Shown here one piece after another: positions 1 through 9,430 of a stretch of DNA of 39,166 nt. How positions within the stretch are numbered: position 1 is the stretch's first letter; each line of letters begins with the position of its first letter. The notes below the pieces were generated by a model. It had not been told where the DNA came from, did not search any database, and saw nothing but the letters and a program-made list of their open reading frames with translations. The stretch is from Microcaldota archaeon. Lineage in GTDB: Archaea > Micrarchaeota > Micrarchaeia > Micrarchaeales > CABMGC01. The stretch lies in NCBI GenBank assembly GCA_021817505.1, contig JAKAUU010000032.1, forward strand, positions 1 to 39,166, given 5' to 3'. The translations under genes and the position numbers were made by a program.

Positions 1-184
1 CTATGCACAGAAGCTGAGTGGCACTCTCGGCATATATGAAGAAGAAAAGGGAAAGTTGAAGGCATTGCCAGTAAGCGGATTTAAGGATTATAGCACTGCA
101 GAATACACATATAATGTAAAATCAGTAATTATACATAAGGGGACAGTCAAGATAGGCACAGTTAAAGGAAATGAAAATAAATAA
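1..184 (+). CDS. C-terminal end of an unidentified protein (5' part outside window)
   Basis: An open frame enters from the left edge in the frame starting at base 2 and ends at TAA (182-184). It gives about 60 residues, including the stretches KLSGTLGIYEEEKG and KSVIIHKGTVKIGTVKG. The alternating hydrophobic and polar pattern looks like beta strands, and the end is hydrophilic with no membrane segment. The usable piece is too short to assign a family. It converges on the DNA polymerase D large-subunit gene, with a 47-base spacer holding an inverted repeat. That the frame is coding is inferred from its uninterrupted length to the edge and clean stop. Confidence 0.6.
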   Translation, partial: YAQKLSGTLGIYEEEKGKLKALPVSGFKDYSTAEYTYNVKSVIIHKGTVKIGTVKGNENK

Positions 185-186
185 AC

Positions 187-216
187 AACTATTGTTTTAC
201 ACTGTTGTCAATAGTT
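187..216. terminator. Inverted repeat between convergent genes, possible bidirectional terminator
   Basis: The 8-base arms AACTATTG (187-194) and CAATAGTT (209-216) are perfectly complementary around a 14-base loop. The loop carries a TTTT run on the + strand, and the repeat is followed by ATAAAAAT. It occupies the short gap between the stop codons of two convergent genes, where a two-way transcription stop would be useful. Archaeal termination mostly depends on T-rich tracts, so the role is inferred. Confidence 0.4.
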
Positions 217-231
217 ATAAAAATCGGGCGT

Positions 232-3200
232 TTATACATAGCTCAGCAGGCTGAATTGGCCTTCCGTGCCGTCCTTTGGTGGCTCCTCGCTCGCAAATAT
301 GCTGTTTATCTCTTCTTTTGTAAGATATAGCCTCTGCTTTATGTAGTCATCAAGATTGTATTTGTCTGCAAGGTTTATCGCCATCTCCAGGTATTTCTGT
401 ATTCCGCCCTTTGATACTGTTAGCAGCAGTTTTCCGCCGTCCTTAGTGCATTTCCCAGATAATGGAACCCTCCTGTACTTTGAGTTGCATGAGGAGCACC
501 TGAAGGTCTGCCTTGAGAATGAGTGGAGGTTGCCTATCAGATCGGGTATGAAGTGTCCGGTTATCACCTTCCTTGCCGCATTCCTCTTGTCCACGGCATG
601 TATCATGTCCATCAGGTCGAATTCCGCATCTAGCTTCTCGGCCATAGTCTTGAACTGGGTGTAGCTGGATCTCTTAGGAGACACACTCACTGCCATAGGG
701 GAGGAGTGCATCGTGAACATTATGTTCGAATATATTGATTTTGAATTCAGTCTGCTCTCGACTATCTCCAGTTTCACTTCTGAAGGGGATACTTTCTCGT
801 ATGCTTTCCTGTAGAATTCCAGAGGATAGCCTGGAACGCACTCCATCGCATGCACTTCATCATCAACCTCTTCCGGCTTTACATTCACGGTTAGAATTAT
901 TGGGATGTCCATAGTTCCGCCGGTGCTGCTTGGATGGTACTCCCTTGAGAAGTTTACAAGCGCATCAAGCAGGAGCATGGTCGAGTCTTCGTCTCCGTCG
1001 CAGTTCCTCCTTCTCGCGCAGATGACATACGGATGTGCAAAACCAACGTTTGCGTCTGTGAACCCTATTATCCTGTTTGTTACCCCGCACGAGGTGTGCG
1101 GCGACAATGTTATGGCCAGGTGCCCTATGAGATCGTTTATCGAGAGAGCGCTGTAGAACGGTTTCATTCCGTAGAACTTTTCGAGAAGCTCGTCTATGAA
1201 TCGCGAGGTCTTAAGAAGATAGTCTGCGCCTCTCCTGTTCAGAATTACATCCTGGTGCATCAGCTCTACAAGCTGATTCTCATCGACAAGCTCATTCCCC
1301 AGATAGTCAACGGTATATCCGAGCTTTCTCGCGGACTCTACGCTTAATCCTATCTCAACAGGATAGAAGTGGGTTATCGGCATGTCCGTGGCATCGAACC
1401 TTGATGTGCCGTCTTTGAATATGTAGATATTGTGGAATGCGCGCAGTATCCCCTTCTCCATAGGTTCTGTATACTTGTTGGCATTGACCATGCCCTTTAC
1501 TCCCTTGAGGACCTTGGGCATCCTGCTCATCCCCAGTTTTGACATTGCATTCGTAACAAGCCTTGTCAGGTCTATATCCCTTTGATAGTAGCCTGTGCCG
1601 TGGACCTCGCATTTCTTGCATACGTCTTCCACTACCGAAGAGCATATCGGGCAGACCTTCTCAACATCAGCATGCCTTGAACAGTCATAGCAATAGGGAG
1701 TGTCCACTATGCGCTTGCAGCTGCTGCACCTGTATCTTGCTATCTCCACCGACATCTGATGCTTGAACTTCTTCATATCGTTCGAATACGCGCTTGATAT
1801 GTTTCTGTCCCTTCCTCCGTACGAACCTAACGGGAATAGTATGTTGGGTGCAGGTTTCATGAGCCGTTCCTTCGCCTTCTCAGGCCTGCCTATCCTTGCC
1901 CCGACATAAGTAGACCTTTGGGGTATCCTGAACTCGCTGAGCGCATTTATGAATTCAAGCGGCGGGAGATCCTCGCTAGCGGTCTTTTCATTATCGATCC
2001 CTAATGAAGCCTTAAGAGCATTCCAGTAGTCTGTCTCGACTGCGATATTCTCTTGATTTACCCTGTGGGGGACGTTAAGCAGTTCTAGAGTTCTCTTTGC
2101 CTTTGCATCGTTCTTTATCTCATTGCAGCCGTTTGCAGCCGATTCCCTGTTGTTTTTTATGAAATATCTGAGATAGGATAGGTCCTGCACAGTTACTGAC
2201 TGGAATTCAAAGAGGAATTTGGGGTGTATCGGTATCGAGTATTTTGAGGAGAGAGATTGCGCTTGCTCAAATGAGATTTTTTTGTGGTCTATAATGTAAT
2301 CTGGAACCTTCTCATGAAGCTCAAGCTCCCATAATTCCTCGGTGTAGCTTGGTGGCTTTAGCGGAGTATTGGATTTTTTGAAATCCCCATATGTGACCAG
2401 TATGTCGCCCGCGTTTATTATCTCGGTTACTTGATCCTTTAGGCGCTCTGCAGTCTCGGCGTCGTTTATTCTCAATGCCGTTCCATCCTTTAGCGTTACG
2501 AATGGCCCTTCAAGAGAGTCTACAGGAGCTGCCACGCATCCTTTACCTGGGAATTCGACCTTCATCTGCGTGCCTGTTGCTATGAAGCCCTTCATTATTA
2601 TCATGGTTGCCGGGCTCACTCCTTTTGCAGCTATGCCTGTGAATCGCGATCTGCCATACCTTAACCTGAAGCCTCCAGGCATGCCAGGGTATGCCAGGAT
2701 AGGCCTTCCTGCAACAATCTCCTCGAGGAATACCGCCTTTGCATCCTTAGTATCGGCCGTCTTCTTTACCTCTACCCTGATTATGTTGTTTAGCCAGTCC
2801 CAGTCCAGGCCAACGCTCTTCGTCTCCTTTAGCATCTTCTTGGCCTTCTGGGCGATTCCCTCGCATACGACGAGAGGGACTCCTCCCCTCACCTTATTTG
2901 TTATCGGGACCTCCTTGCCGTTCGCAAGAGTCCTCTTCATGTTCGCATGCACTCCCACCTCAAGAATTCCGGGAGGCATCCCATCTATGCATACGGGGCA
3001 GTTTCTCAGTATCTCTCGTACATCCTGCTCCGGCGGCTTGTACTGCAGCCTTGCTATCCTGTCATGATATAGCTCTATCTCCTCCAGATACCGCTCTATC
3101 TCATCCTCTGTCGGCTTGTAATCCTTTATGCCGAATATCCTCCTGCAGTGGTCTGCCAATGCCACGGAGAGGGCAGCTGCGGTTCCGCCTGCACCCCTTA

Positions 3201-3621
3201 TGGGCCCCGCGTAGACAACGCACAGATAATCGGTTCCATCATTATTCTTGTATTTTGCGAAGCTGTTTATCCCTTCCGTAGGCGCCACAAGGATCCCTTC
3301 AGTAAGGACCGCCACTCCAACCCTTACTGCAAGGCCTATTCTTTTGATCTCTTCGTAATTGGAGAATCTGGAATTTGTGCATATCTCCTTTGCAACATCG
3401 AAGGCAAGCTTGTTGCGGGACTGACCTTTATCCACATTTCTTATGATGTCGGCAAGCCCTTCCAGGTTTATCAGTCCCTCTACCCTGCTTGCCAGGTCAG
3501 GGGCAGGCCTTATCTCGACGTAGGGCTTAGGGTCGTACCCCTTTGCACGCGCCTCTGAAGCTGTCGAGTAGGCTCTGTTGAAATCTTCCTGTATAGAGGC
3601 GAAATAAGAGTCGATGTCCAT
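232..3621 (-). CDS. polC: DNA polymerase D large (catalytic) subunit DP2
   Basis: This is the catalytic subunit of the heterodimeric archaeal replicative polymerase PolD. The 1129-residue product has the normal full length for DP2 without an intein. The active-site motif NCDGDED is at about 873-879, inside ARRRNCDGDEDSTMLLLDA. Paired CxxC zinc motifs lie at 632/635, 644/647, 657/660 and 668/671, and another cysteine cluster starts near 1042. The last eight residues, QFSLLSYV, resemble a PCNA-interacting peptide (Q-x-x-L-x-x-aromatic). The ATG lies two bases after the stop of the DP1 gene, so the two subunits are almost certainly co-transcribed and co-translated. Family assignment is secure; the PCNA peptide is inferred. 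Confidence 0.97.
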   Translation of the reverse strand: MDIDSYFASIQEDFNRAYSTASEARAKGYDPKPYVEIRPAPDLASRVEGLINLEGLADIIRNVDKGQSRNKLAFDVAKEICTNSRFSNYEEIKRIGLAVRVGVAVLTEGILVAPTEGINSFAKYKNNDGTDYLCVVYAGPIRGAGGTAAALSVALADHCRRIFGIKDYKPTEDEIERYLEEIELYHDRIARLQYKPPEQDVREILRNCPVCIDGMPPGILEVGVHANMKRTLANGKEVPITNKVRGGVPLVVCEGIAQKAKKMLKETKSVGLDWDWLNNIIRVEVKKTADTKDAKAVFLEEIVAGRPILAYPGMPGGFRLRYGRSRFTGIAAKGVSPATMIIMKGFIATGTQMKVEFPGKGCVAAPVDSLEGPFVTLKDGTALRINDAETAERLKDQVTEIINAGDILVTYGDFKKSNTPLKPPSYTEELWELELHEKVPDYIIDHKKISFEQAQSLSSKYSIPIHPKFLFEFQSVTVQDLSYLRYFIKNNRESAANGCNEIKNDAKAKRTLELLNVPHRVNQENIAVETDYWNALKASLGIDNEKTASEDLPPLEFINALSEFRIPQRSTYVGARIGRPEKAKERLMKPAPNILFPLGSYGGRDRNISSAYSNDMKKFKHQMSVEIARYRCSSCKRIVDTPYCYDCSRHADVEKVCPICSSVVEDVCKKCEVHGTGYYQRDIDLTRLVTNAMSKLGMSRMPKVLKGVKGMVNANKYTEPMEKGILRAFHNIYIFKDGTSRFDATDMPITHFYPVEIGLSVESARKLGYTVDYLGNELVDENQLVELMHQDVILNRRGADYLLKTSRFIDELLEKFYGMKPFYSALSINDLIGHLAITLSPHTSCGVTNRIIGFTDANVGFAHPYVICARRRNCDGDEDSTMLLLDALVNFSREYHPSSTGGTMDIPIILTVNVKPEEVDDEVHAMECVPGYPLEFYRKAYEKVSPSEVKLEIVESRLNSKSIYSNIMFTMHSSPMAVSVSPKRSSYTQFKTMAEKLDAEFDLMDMIHAVDKRNAARKVITGHFIPDLIGNLHSFSRQTFRCSSCNSKYRRVPLSGKCTKDGGKLLLTVSKGGIQKYLEMAINLADKYNLDDYIKQRLYLTKEEINSIFASEEPPKDGTEGQFSLLSYV

Positions 3622-3623
3622 GG

Positions 3624-5162
3624 TTAATCAGCCATTAGGTTAAAATCTATATTGCGCAGCTCCATGCTCTTCGTGTTGTATACAGGCATAACTGCAGGGG
3701 TGGGCATGTGCCCGAGCTTTATCTGGTATGAGGTCCTTGCCTGCCAGGTGCCGCTGTTCACTATGAGAGTGCCGTGGTAATCGGCGCTTCCGTTCTTGTG
3801 CAGATGCCCCATGTGCAGTATGTCTGGCACCTGGTCCATTATCATCTGGTCTGTAGAAGATGGGACTATCGGGTTGTGCCCGTAAACCGGGGAGAGATGC
3901 CTTCTCTTAAGCACTTCCTGCATCGCACCCTCGGGTTTCGAGTAGCTCAGCCCCTTTATCCCGTGTATTACCGAATCGAGTGATGTACCGTGATATGAGA
4001 GTATTTTTATGCCCTCGAGAGTGACATAGCCCGGATTCGAGACCATGTGGATGTTCTTGTACTTCATATCCTTAAGGAACTCTTCTGCAAGCGAAGGCTG
4101 CGGTTCTGCCCTCTGCATTGCGTCATGATTGCCAGGAAGCATGAATATCTCTATGTTTTCAGGCACCTCTGAGAAGAGCTCGAATAAGAAATTATACTGG
4201 CGATATATGCTCTCTATGGTAAGCTCCGATTCCTGGTTAGGGTATACCCCTATTCCATCGACGAGATCTCCGCTTATTACTATGTATTTTACCTTCTCTG
4301 CGGTTTCCTGGTTGTATTTTGTGGATAGGTTTATCCACTTAAGGAAGTTCCTGAACTGCTTCTCCATGAAGAGCTTTGAGCCTGCATGTATGTCCGACAT
4401 GAAAGCTATTGCCATGTCCTCTTCCGTTCTCTTCCTCTGCTTTATCGGTATGTCGGGCCTTATCAGCGCATTCGCCATTATGAAAGGGTTTGATATCCTG
4501 CCACGTATCCCCACTACCTCGTCAACTATGAGCCTGTCTGCCTCTGCAAATAGGCGCATCTGCTCCTTTGAGCTCTCCTTCGATGGCTTTAGGAAGAGCA
4601 CCTTTGCAGTGCCTGTCCCGTCTTCTATGGTCGCAAGTATATGCCCGTTCTTTGTTGTTATCTTGTCATAAACCATGCCTATTATCCCTATCTCCCTGCC
4701 GTTCATCAGCTGCTTGATGCTGTCGACGTTCTTCTGCAGCTCCATAAAATTGGCGTTCCTTCCGGATATTATTATTGACTTCAATCTCTCTAGCCTGTTG
4801 TTGAAGTATTCTGCGAAATCAGCAACTTTTGCTCCAGTCTTCCTTACTTCCAGATTCCTTATCGAGAAATTCGGCTGTATTGGATTCTGAGGACGCGGTT
4901 TCTGGATTGCAGGAGTGCGGATTATAGCTTCCTGCACGTGGCTCTGCATTATCTGGCCGAGCATTTGCTTATTCAGGATTTTTGGCCCTGGCGCATCCTT
5001 GAAGAAGTTGACTATGTAGGCGGTAACTGACTCTATATCGGTTCCTTCCAGGTCGCTCTCCTGAAGGTCTGAGCTGATGATTGCTATACCGTTCAGTCTT
5101 TTCGCGAGCTCCATTACTGCCTCAGGCATATTATCCCCTATGATTAGCAGTATAGATTGCAT
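3624..5162 (-). CDS. polB: DNA polymerase D small (proofreading) subunit DP1
   Basis: DP1 supplies the 3'-5' exonuclease of PolD and binds DP2. The 512 residues split into an N-terminal part with a proline-rich linker (about 85-100), an OB-like segment (about 155-235) and a calcineurin-type phosphoesterase domain. The metal-binding motifs are intact: SDIHAGS (256-262), SGDLVDG (about 297-303), PGNHDAMQ (343-350), SYHGTS and a late GHLHKNG. The exonuclease is therefore expected to be active. The gene directly precedes DP2. Upstream it is separated by 146 bases from the L14e gene; a TATA-like TATAAAAT lies just before the ATG, so the pair may have its own promoter besides readthrough from the ribosomal cluster. 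Confidence 0.96.
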   Translation of the reverse strand: MQSILLIIGDNMPEAVMELAKRLNGIAIISSDLQESDLEGTDIESVTAYIVNFFKDAPGPKILNKQMLGQIMQSHVQEAIIRTPAIQKPRPQNPIQPNFSIRNLEVRKTGAKVADFAEYFNNRLERLKSIIISGRNANFMELQKNVDSIKQLMNGREIGIIGMVYDKITTKNGHILATIEDGTGTAKVLFLKPSKESSKEQMRLFAEADRLIVDEVVGIRGRISNPFIMANALIRPDIPIKQRKRTEEDMAIAFMSDIHAGSKLFMEKQFRNFLKWINLSTKYNQETAEKVKYIVISGDLVDGIGVYPNQESELTIESIYRQYNFLFELFSEVPENIEIFMLPGNHDAMQRAEPQPSLAEEFLKDMKYKNIHMVSNPGYVTLEGIKILSYHGTSLDSVIHGIKGLSYSKPEGAMQEVLKRRHLSPVYGHNPIVPSSTDQMIMDQVPDILHMGHLHKNGSADYHGTLIVNSGTWQARTSYQIKLGHMPTPAVMPVYNTKSMELRNIDFNLMAD

Positions 5163-5308
5163 GGACTTTATTTTATACCTTTTGCAACGCGGACTTCATG
5201 CTTGTAAAAGAGCGTGTACATTTGCCCTATTTACCGCATAACCGCCGATCGGGACGAAGCCTGAATTATGGAGGATTAGCTGAGGGGCATAACTGCCAGG
5301 TTACGGGA

Positions 5309-5587
5309 TCACTTCTTCTCGGTCTTTGCCTTCTTCTCCGGTGCAGGCTTCTTGTCGAATTTCGCTTCTTCGATCTCAAGCGTCTTTGCAAGCTGTGCCC
5401 TGTTCTTTATGTCTATCTTGTCAGGAAGGAATTCCAGGTGGGAAACATTGCACTTCCTCTCCTTTGGCCTTATCCCTGTCACCACCATAACAAACTTGGA
5501 GTCTACTACCTTGGTTATTGCGGCCTTGCTCCCAGCATCTCTTCCGTTCTTCTTTATGCATATTCTTCCTTCTTCGATTAATGCCAT
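5309..5587 (-). CDS. rpl14e: Ribosomal protein L14e (eL14)
   Basis: This is a large-subunit ribosomal protein found only in archaea and eukaryotes. The 92-residue product starts with the KOW-type SH3-like fold signature: EEGRICIKKNGRDAGSKAAI, followed by VVDSKFVMVVTG and RKCNVSHLEFLP. A lysine-rich tail ends it. It sits after the cytidylate kinase gene, as in many archaea where L34e-Cmk-L14e are neighbours. The spacing to the cmk stop is 51 bases and includes an AT-rich stretch that could hold an internal promoter. The usual next gene, the pseudouridine synthase Cbf5/TruB, is absent; the PolD genes follow instead. Confidence 0.93.
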   Translation of the reverse strand: MALIEEGRICIKKNGRDAGSKAAITKVVDSKFVMVVTGIRPKERKCNVSHLEFLPDKIDIKNRAQLAKTLEIEEAKFDKKPAPEKKAKTEKK

Positions 5588-5638
5588 GTTATCACTCTTT
5601 ATCTTAAAATGAGTATTTTTTTATGCCAGTTAACTCTT

Positions 5639-6199
5639 TTATTTGTTTGCTTTTTCGTATTCTGTTAATATGATTTCGGCTATCTGCCCGGGGGTTTTGT
5701 CTGATGTGTCGATTATAAGATGGAAAGGGCTGAGGTCCTTCCCGAATTCTATGTTGTAGAGCTCCTTGTATAACGAGTAGTTTTCCTTATCGCGAACATG
5801 CACCGCGTTCTCGCTCTCGTTATGTGTGGTATTGTCGCGTTTTGACATGCGCTCTGCCCTCTTTGCGGCGCTGCACTGCAGCCATACCTTGAAGCCTTTT
5901 TCAGATATCCATGGGGCAGTATAGCTGGTAAGCACTATGTTGCCTTCCTCTACCTTAGCCTTCATTATCTTGTCGGCTTTTATGTCAAATTCCGGGTCTA
6001 TCTCGCGCTTCTTGAGGAATTCTATGCCTTCCTTTGTATCCCACCAGTCATCTCCCGTAGGGGAGTAGCCGTGCTCCTTCGCGAGCTCCTTGAGTATGTC
6101 CCCTCCTCCCATTGTCTTTAGACTAAGCCTATCGGCCAGTATCCTTGCTACTGTTGTCTTGCCTGCCGCAGGCTCGCCTGATAGTATCAACGCTTCCAT
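5639..6199 (-). CDS. cmk: Cytidylate kinase, archaeal type
   Basis: The enzyme phosphorylates CMP and dCMP with ATP in pyrimidine nucleotide supply. The 186-residue protein begins with a P-loop, SGEPAAGKTT (about 7-16). It continues with the substrate-side elements GGGDILKELAKE and SYTAPWIS, and an arginine-rich lid near CSAAKRAERMSKRD. Length and motifs match the compact archaeal Cmk family rather than the longer bacterial one. It lies between L34e (21 bases away) and L14e in a conserved archaeal gene order, which supports the assignment. Confidence 0.93.
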   Translation of the reverse strand: MEALILSGEPAAGKTTVARILADRLSLKTMGGGDILKELAKEHGYSPTGDDWWDTKEGIEFLKKREIDPEFDIKADKIMKAKVEEGNIVLTSYTAPWISEKGFKVWLQCSAAKRAERMSKRDNTTHNESENAVHVRDKENYSLYKELYNIEFGKDLSPFHLIIDTSDKTPGQIAEIILTEYEKANK

Positions 6200-6220
6200 G
6201 AATATCCTCTGGATAAAAGA

Positions 6221-6547
6221 TCAGTGTGAGATCATCTGCAGTACGTAATTCTTCTCCCGCATGCCTATGTCGTTTATCTTCATCTCGCCGTGCTCTATCC
6301 TGCTTGCAAGCTTTATCACGTTGCTTGAGCATTTTGAGCAGAGGACTCCCCCGAAGAGCCTTGCATTTGTCTTTGCACTCTTCGATTTGCCGATATTTGA
6401 CCTTGGTATGCCGTTCAGCTCGTTCTTGCATATTGCACAATGAGGAAAAGAGCCTTCCTTTCTCTTGTAATGTATTACGTGCCTGTTCTTAGGGGTTACC
6501 CTGTCCAGGCGCCTGAAGCTTCTTGATCTGTGCATCGGTTTTGGCAT
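6221..6547 (-). CDS. rpl34e: Ribosomal protein L34e (eL34)
   Basis: This large-subunit ribosomal protein has 108 residues and a basic N-terminus, MPKPMHRSRSFRRLDR, typical of eL34. A zinc-binding set follows: CAIC near position 37 and CSKC near 86. Between them is the conserved basic segment with GIPR. It sits in the adk-EMC3-L34e-cmk-L14e order common in archaea. Note that the opposite strand and other frames here also stay open because the region is codon-biased; those frames match nothing recognisable. Confidence 0.94.
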   Translation of the reverse strand: MPKPMHRSRSFRRLDRVTPKNRHVIHYKRKEGSFPHCAICKNELNGIPRSNIGKSKSAKTNARLFGGVLCSKCSSNVIKLASRIEHGEMKINDIGMREKNYVLQMISH

Positions 6548-6580
6548 AGTATCACTGCTAAGTATGAATTATTAGGTAGA

Positions 6581-7069
6581 TTATTGAGTATAGTTAAGAT
6601 TATTATTGCTTTGCTCTTTCCTCTCTGCCATCTGCTTCTTGACTATCTTCTTATCCCTGCTTGACAGGCTTAGGGTCACTGCCATTCCTATTATGAAGAT
6701 GAGCGCTATGAAGAATTGCGAATATGTCAGCCCTATCGATAGTATTGTTATTGAGGGAGTGGTTGCCGCAAAGCCGCTGAAGAGATACGGTAATAGGAGA
6801 TAGTAGACTCCGAGGAACATTGGGAATGTCACTATCAGGGGCTTGAACTGGCCCTTCATGCTATCGGTCATCATCTTGGAGATCTCCTGCTGCTTCTTCA
6901 TGTACAGCTCCTTGTCCGTAGCTGCAAGGTCCTTTATCTCCTTGAGCTTCTCCTGCATGATAAGCTGCGTCTCTATCGATTTCAGAGGGTTCGCAAGCTT
7001 TCGCTGTATCACTATTGCCAGAAGGGCGTAGAAGACCCCTATTATTGCAAGATATAGAACTGCACTCAT
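6581..7069 (-). CDS. EMC3/TMCO1/YidC-related membrane insertase (DUF106)
   Basis: This is a small polytopic membrane protein of the archaeal DUF106 family, related to Oxa1/YidC and eukaryotic EMC3/TMCO1, which helps insert proteins into the membrane. The 162 residues show an N-terminal membrane segment (about 3-24) and then a charged helical hairpin (about 25-75, rich in K, E and Q). Two more hydrophobic stretches follow (about 77-96 and 113-136), and the tail is basic. The topology matches the family. The gene abuts adk directly (start 7069, adk stop 7070). The SecY gene that often precedes adk in archaea is not present here. Confidence 0.88.
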   Translation of the reverse strand: MSAVLYLAIIGVFYALLAIVIQRKLANPLKSIETQLIMQEKLKEIKDLAATDKELYMKKQQEISKMMTDSMKGQFKPLIVTFPMFLGVYYLLLPYLFSGFAATTPSITILSIGLTYSQFFIALIFIIGMAVTLSLSSRDKKIVKKQMAERKEQSNNNLNYTQ

Positions 7070-7645
7070 TTACTCGCCGAATACCTCCTTTGTTATTAGC
7101 TTTACCTGTTCTGCGACTTCCTTCGCCATACCTTCTCTGTTGTATAAGATATATATAGGTATGTCCAGATGCAGGGCTATTGTCGATATTATCGCAAGGT
7201 TTATGCTCCTCTGCTCGTCTATCTCCAGAGGGCCTTCTATCTCGCGCTTCCTAGAGCTGTCCGACATGCGCCTCTTGATTATATCGTCAGAGGATGCATC
7301 TATGTATATTATCGCATCGATGTCCATCTTGCCTAGCTCCTTCATGGAGAAGCCTGGCACATAGCGCCTTCCCTGCTTTACGGAAGAATGCGTATCGATT
7401 ATCGTATTTTTGCTACCGGACATTATCTTCGAGAGCGCCTTCTCCCTTACCTCTATTATGTCCTCATCGCTCATGTACCTTAACCTGTCCCTGTCCTTGA
7501 CGTTCTTGTGCTCCTCCTCGGCTGCCTTGAGCATCATTGTGCCGAGGTTCGTTATGGAGACTTCCTTGCTCTTCTTATTGTAGAGTGCGAGTATGGTGCT
7601 CTTTCCAGCGCCTGGTGTCCCTGTCATCAATATTCGTTTAGGCAT
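7070..7645 (-). CDS. adkA: Adenylate kinase, archaeal AdkA type
   Basis: The enzyme balances adenine nucleotides (2 ADP to ATP + AMP). The 191-residue product has the P-loop GTPGAGKST at about 9-17 and the archaeal-type segment IIDTHSSVKQGRRYVPGFS. An arginine-rich lid follows near RRMSDSSRKRE. The short trimeric archaeal form lacks the bacterial zinc lid, and none is visible here. It lies 23 bases after the thermosome gene and abuts the DUF106 gene, so it probably shares transcripts with both. Confidence 0.94.
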   Translation of the reverse strand: MPKRILMTGTPGAGKSTILALYNKKSKEVSITNLGTMMLKAAEEEHKNVKDRDRLRYMSDEDIIEVREKALSKIMSGSKNTIIDTHSSVKQGRRYVPGFSMKELGKMDIDAIIYIDASSDDIIKRRMSDSSRKREIEGPLEIDEQRSINLAIISTIALHLDIPIYILYNREGMAKEVAEQVKLITKEVFGE

Positions 7646-7668
7646 TGGAAAGCACTCTCCGGCGCTCT

Positions 7669-9324
7669 TTAATCGTCGCCGAATCCTCCGGCGCCCGGAG
7701 GCATCCCTCCGGCACCGCCAGCTGGCCTTGAGCCCTTGGAGCTAATCATGTCGTCTATCCTTAGAATCGATACGGTAGCCTCTGTTGCGCTCGCTATTGC
7801 CTGGAACTTCACCTTTGTAGGCTCTATCACTCCAAGCTGCTCCATATCGCTTATCTTGTTTGCGAATATGTCGACTCCGAAGCTTCTGCCTGATTTTCCC
7901 TTGTGCTTGCTTCTCAGCTGCACCAGGGTGTCAACAGGGTCCATCCCTGCACTGTCTGCGAGGGTCTTTGGTATGACTTCGGTAGCGTCTGCGAATGCCT
8001 GTATTGCAAGCTGCTCCCTTCCTCCTACATCCGTTGCCATCTCCCTGAGCTGCATCGCCACCTCTATCTCGGCGCTGCCTCCTCCGGTCACATACTTGCC
8101 TACCTCGATGGCGCTTGTTATTGCACCCATCACGTCTATCAGTGATCTCTCAACCTCGTCAGCCGTCTGCTTTGTAGAGCCCCTTATGAATATGGTTACG
8201 CTCTTAGGGTCCTTGCACTTCTCGACGAAGACCATCTGCTCTCCGCCGACCTTCCTCTCTTCCACGTCTCCAGCATGGCCCAGATCTGCAGCAGTAAGGT
8301 CGTCAAGGCTTGTTACGAGCCTTGCCCCTGTCGCTTTTGAGATCTTCTCCATGTCGGATTTCTTCACGCGTCTTATCGCCATTATGCCTGCCTTTGCAAG
8401 GTAGTGCTGTGCGACATCGTCTATCCCTTTCTGCACGAAGACGACGTTTGCCTTTGACTTCGCTACCTTTTCAACCATGTCCTTGAGCATCTTCTCCTCC
8501 TGTGCGAGGAAGGCCTGCATCTGCTCCGGAGAGGTTATCTCTATCTTTGCCTCTGTCTCGGTCTTCTCTATCTCAAGGGCTACGTCCAGAATGGCTATGT
8601 TTGCATTCTTAACGCTCTTTGGCATTCCAGGATGCGCTATCTCCTTGTCTATAAGGACGCCGTTTATCAGCTCCGTGTCTATTATGCTTCCCCCTTCCTT
8701 CTTCTCAAGCTTTATGAAGTCCTTGTCTATCTTTACCTTCTCGCCATCCTTAGTGGCAACCTGCTTTACCGCCTTGATCGCTATCTCGGTAAGATGCTTC
8801 ATGGTATTGTCATCGCCTATGTTCTTGGAGCCTATCGAGATGTTTGCGATCTTTTCGAGCTGCTTCTGGTCGTTTATCGTCACGTTGCTGGATATCTCGG
8901 CCAGAATCTCCCTTGCCTTTGCCGCTGCCATCCCATAGCCTCTTATTATTGCCGCAGGAGGTACGCCCTGGTCCAGGAGGTTTCCTGCATTCCTTAGAAG
9001 GTCTCCTGCCATTATCACTGCCGTTGTTGTCCCGTCTCCGACCTCCTTGTCCTGCGTCTTTGCTACGTCGACAAGTATCTTTGCTATAGGGTGCTCAACA
9101 TTCATCTCTTCGAGAATTGTAGCGCCGTCGTTTGTTATCACTATGTCTCCGAGTTCGCTAACCAGCATCTTGTCCATTCCCTTTGGACCCAGAGTGGTCT
9201 TTACTATGCTTGCAACTGCATAACCTACAGCTATGTTAGTTCGCTGTGCCTCCTTCCCTAGAAGCCTGTTTGCTCCTTCCGGCAAAACAAGATACTGTTG
9301 TCCGCCTAATTGATTTTCAGCCAT
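7669..9324 (-). CDS. thsA: Thermosome (group II chaperonin) subunit
   Basis: This is an ATP-driven protein-folding chamber subunit. The 551 residues contain the family signatures [23 protein letters not shown] and [13 protein letters not shown] (ATP-binding and catalytic aspartate). The C-terminus is glycine- and methionine-rich ([16 protein letters not shown]), as in many thermosome subunits. The start is set at ATG 9324 because AGGTGA lies five bases upstream; an in-frame GTG at 9333 overlaps that ribosome-binding site. It is probably the first gene of a transcript continuing into adkA. Confidence 0.97.
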   Translation of the reverse strand: MAENQLGGQQYLVLPEGANRLLGKEAQRTNIAVGYAVASIVKTTLGPKGMDKMLVSELGDIVITNDGATILEEMNVEHPIAKILVDVAKTQDKEVGDGTTTAVIMAGDLLRNAGNLLDQGVPPAAIIRGYGMAAAKAREILAEISSNVTINDQKQLEKIANISIGSKNIGDDNTMKHLTEIAIKAVKQVATKDGEKVKIDKDFIKLEKKEGGSIIDTELINGVLIDKEIAHPGMPKSVKNANIAILDVALEIEKTETEAKIEITSPEQMQAFLAQEEKMLKDMVEKVAKSKANVVFVQKGIDDVAQHYLAKAGIMAIRRVKKSDMEKISKATGARLVTSLDDLTAADLGHAGDVEERKVGGEQMVFVEKCKDPKSVTIFIRGSTKQTADEVERSLIDVMGAITSAIEVGKYVTGGGSAEIEVAMQLREMATDVGGREQLAIQAFADATEVIPKTLADSAGMDPVDTLVQLRSKHKGKSGRSFGVDIFANKISDMEQLGVIEPTKVKFQAIASATEATVSILRIDDMISSKGSRPAGGAGGMPPGAGGFGDD

Positions 9325-9337
9325 ATATTTCACCTTA

Positions 9338-9400
9338 TATAAGTAGAATTTATAGAATATAATGAATATAATTAAGAGCCAAAGCTGATAATTTATATTG
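9338..9400 (-). promoter_or_regulatory. AT-rich thermosome promoter region with Shine-Dalgarno
   Basis: Read on the minus strand, this stretch holds several TATA-like elements: AATATAAATTATC (near 9390), TTCTATAAATTC (near 9350) and CTTATATAAGG. The last is too close to the ATG to be the promoter of a led mRNA. AGGTGA just before the start at 9324 is the ribosome-binding site. Which TATA element is used cannot be decided from the sequence alone. Confidence 0.45.
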
Positions 9401-9430
9401 CAATATTATAAGCCTGATAAGATTTTTATA

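Noticed and set aside
840-865. TGATGATGA on the minus strand in DP2, C-box-like
   Set aside because: No D box at a suitable distance and it lies inside the conserved polymerase coding sequence.
5163-5308. Possible structured RNA or tRNA in the gap between DP1 and L14e genes
   Set aside because: Short hairpins (GGCA/TGCC and the CCGATCGG palindrome) occur, but no T-loop signature, no acceptor stem and no C/D boxes were found on either strand.
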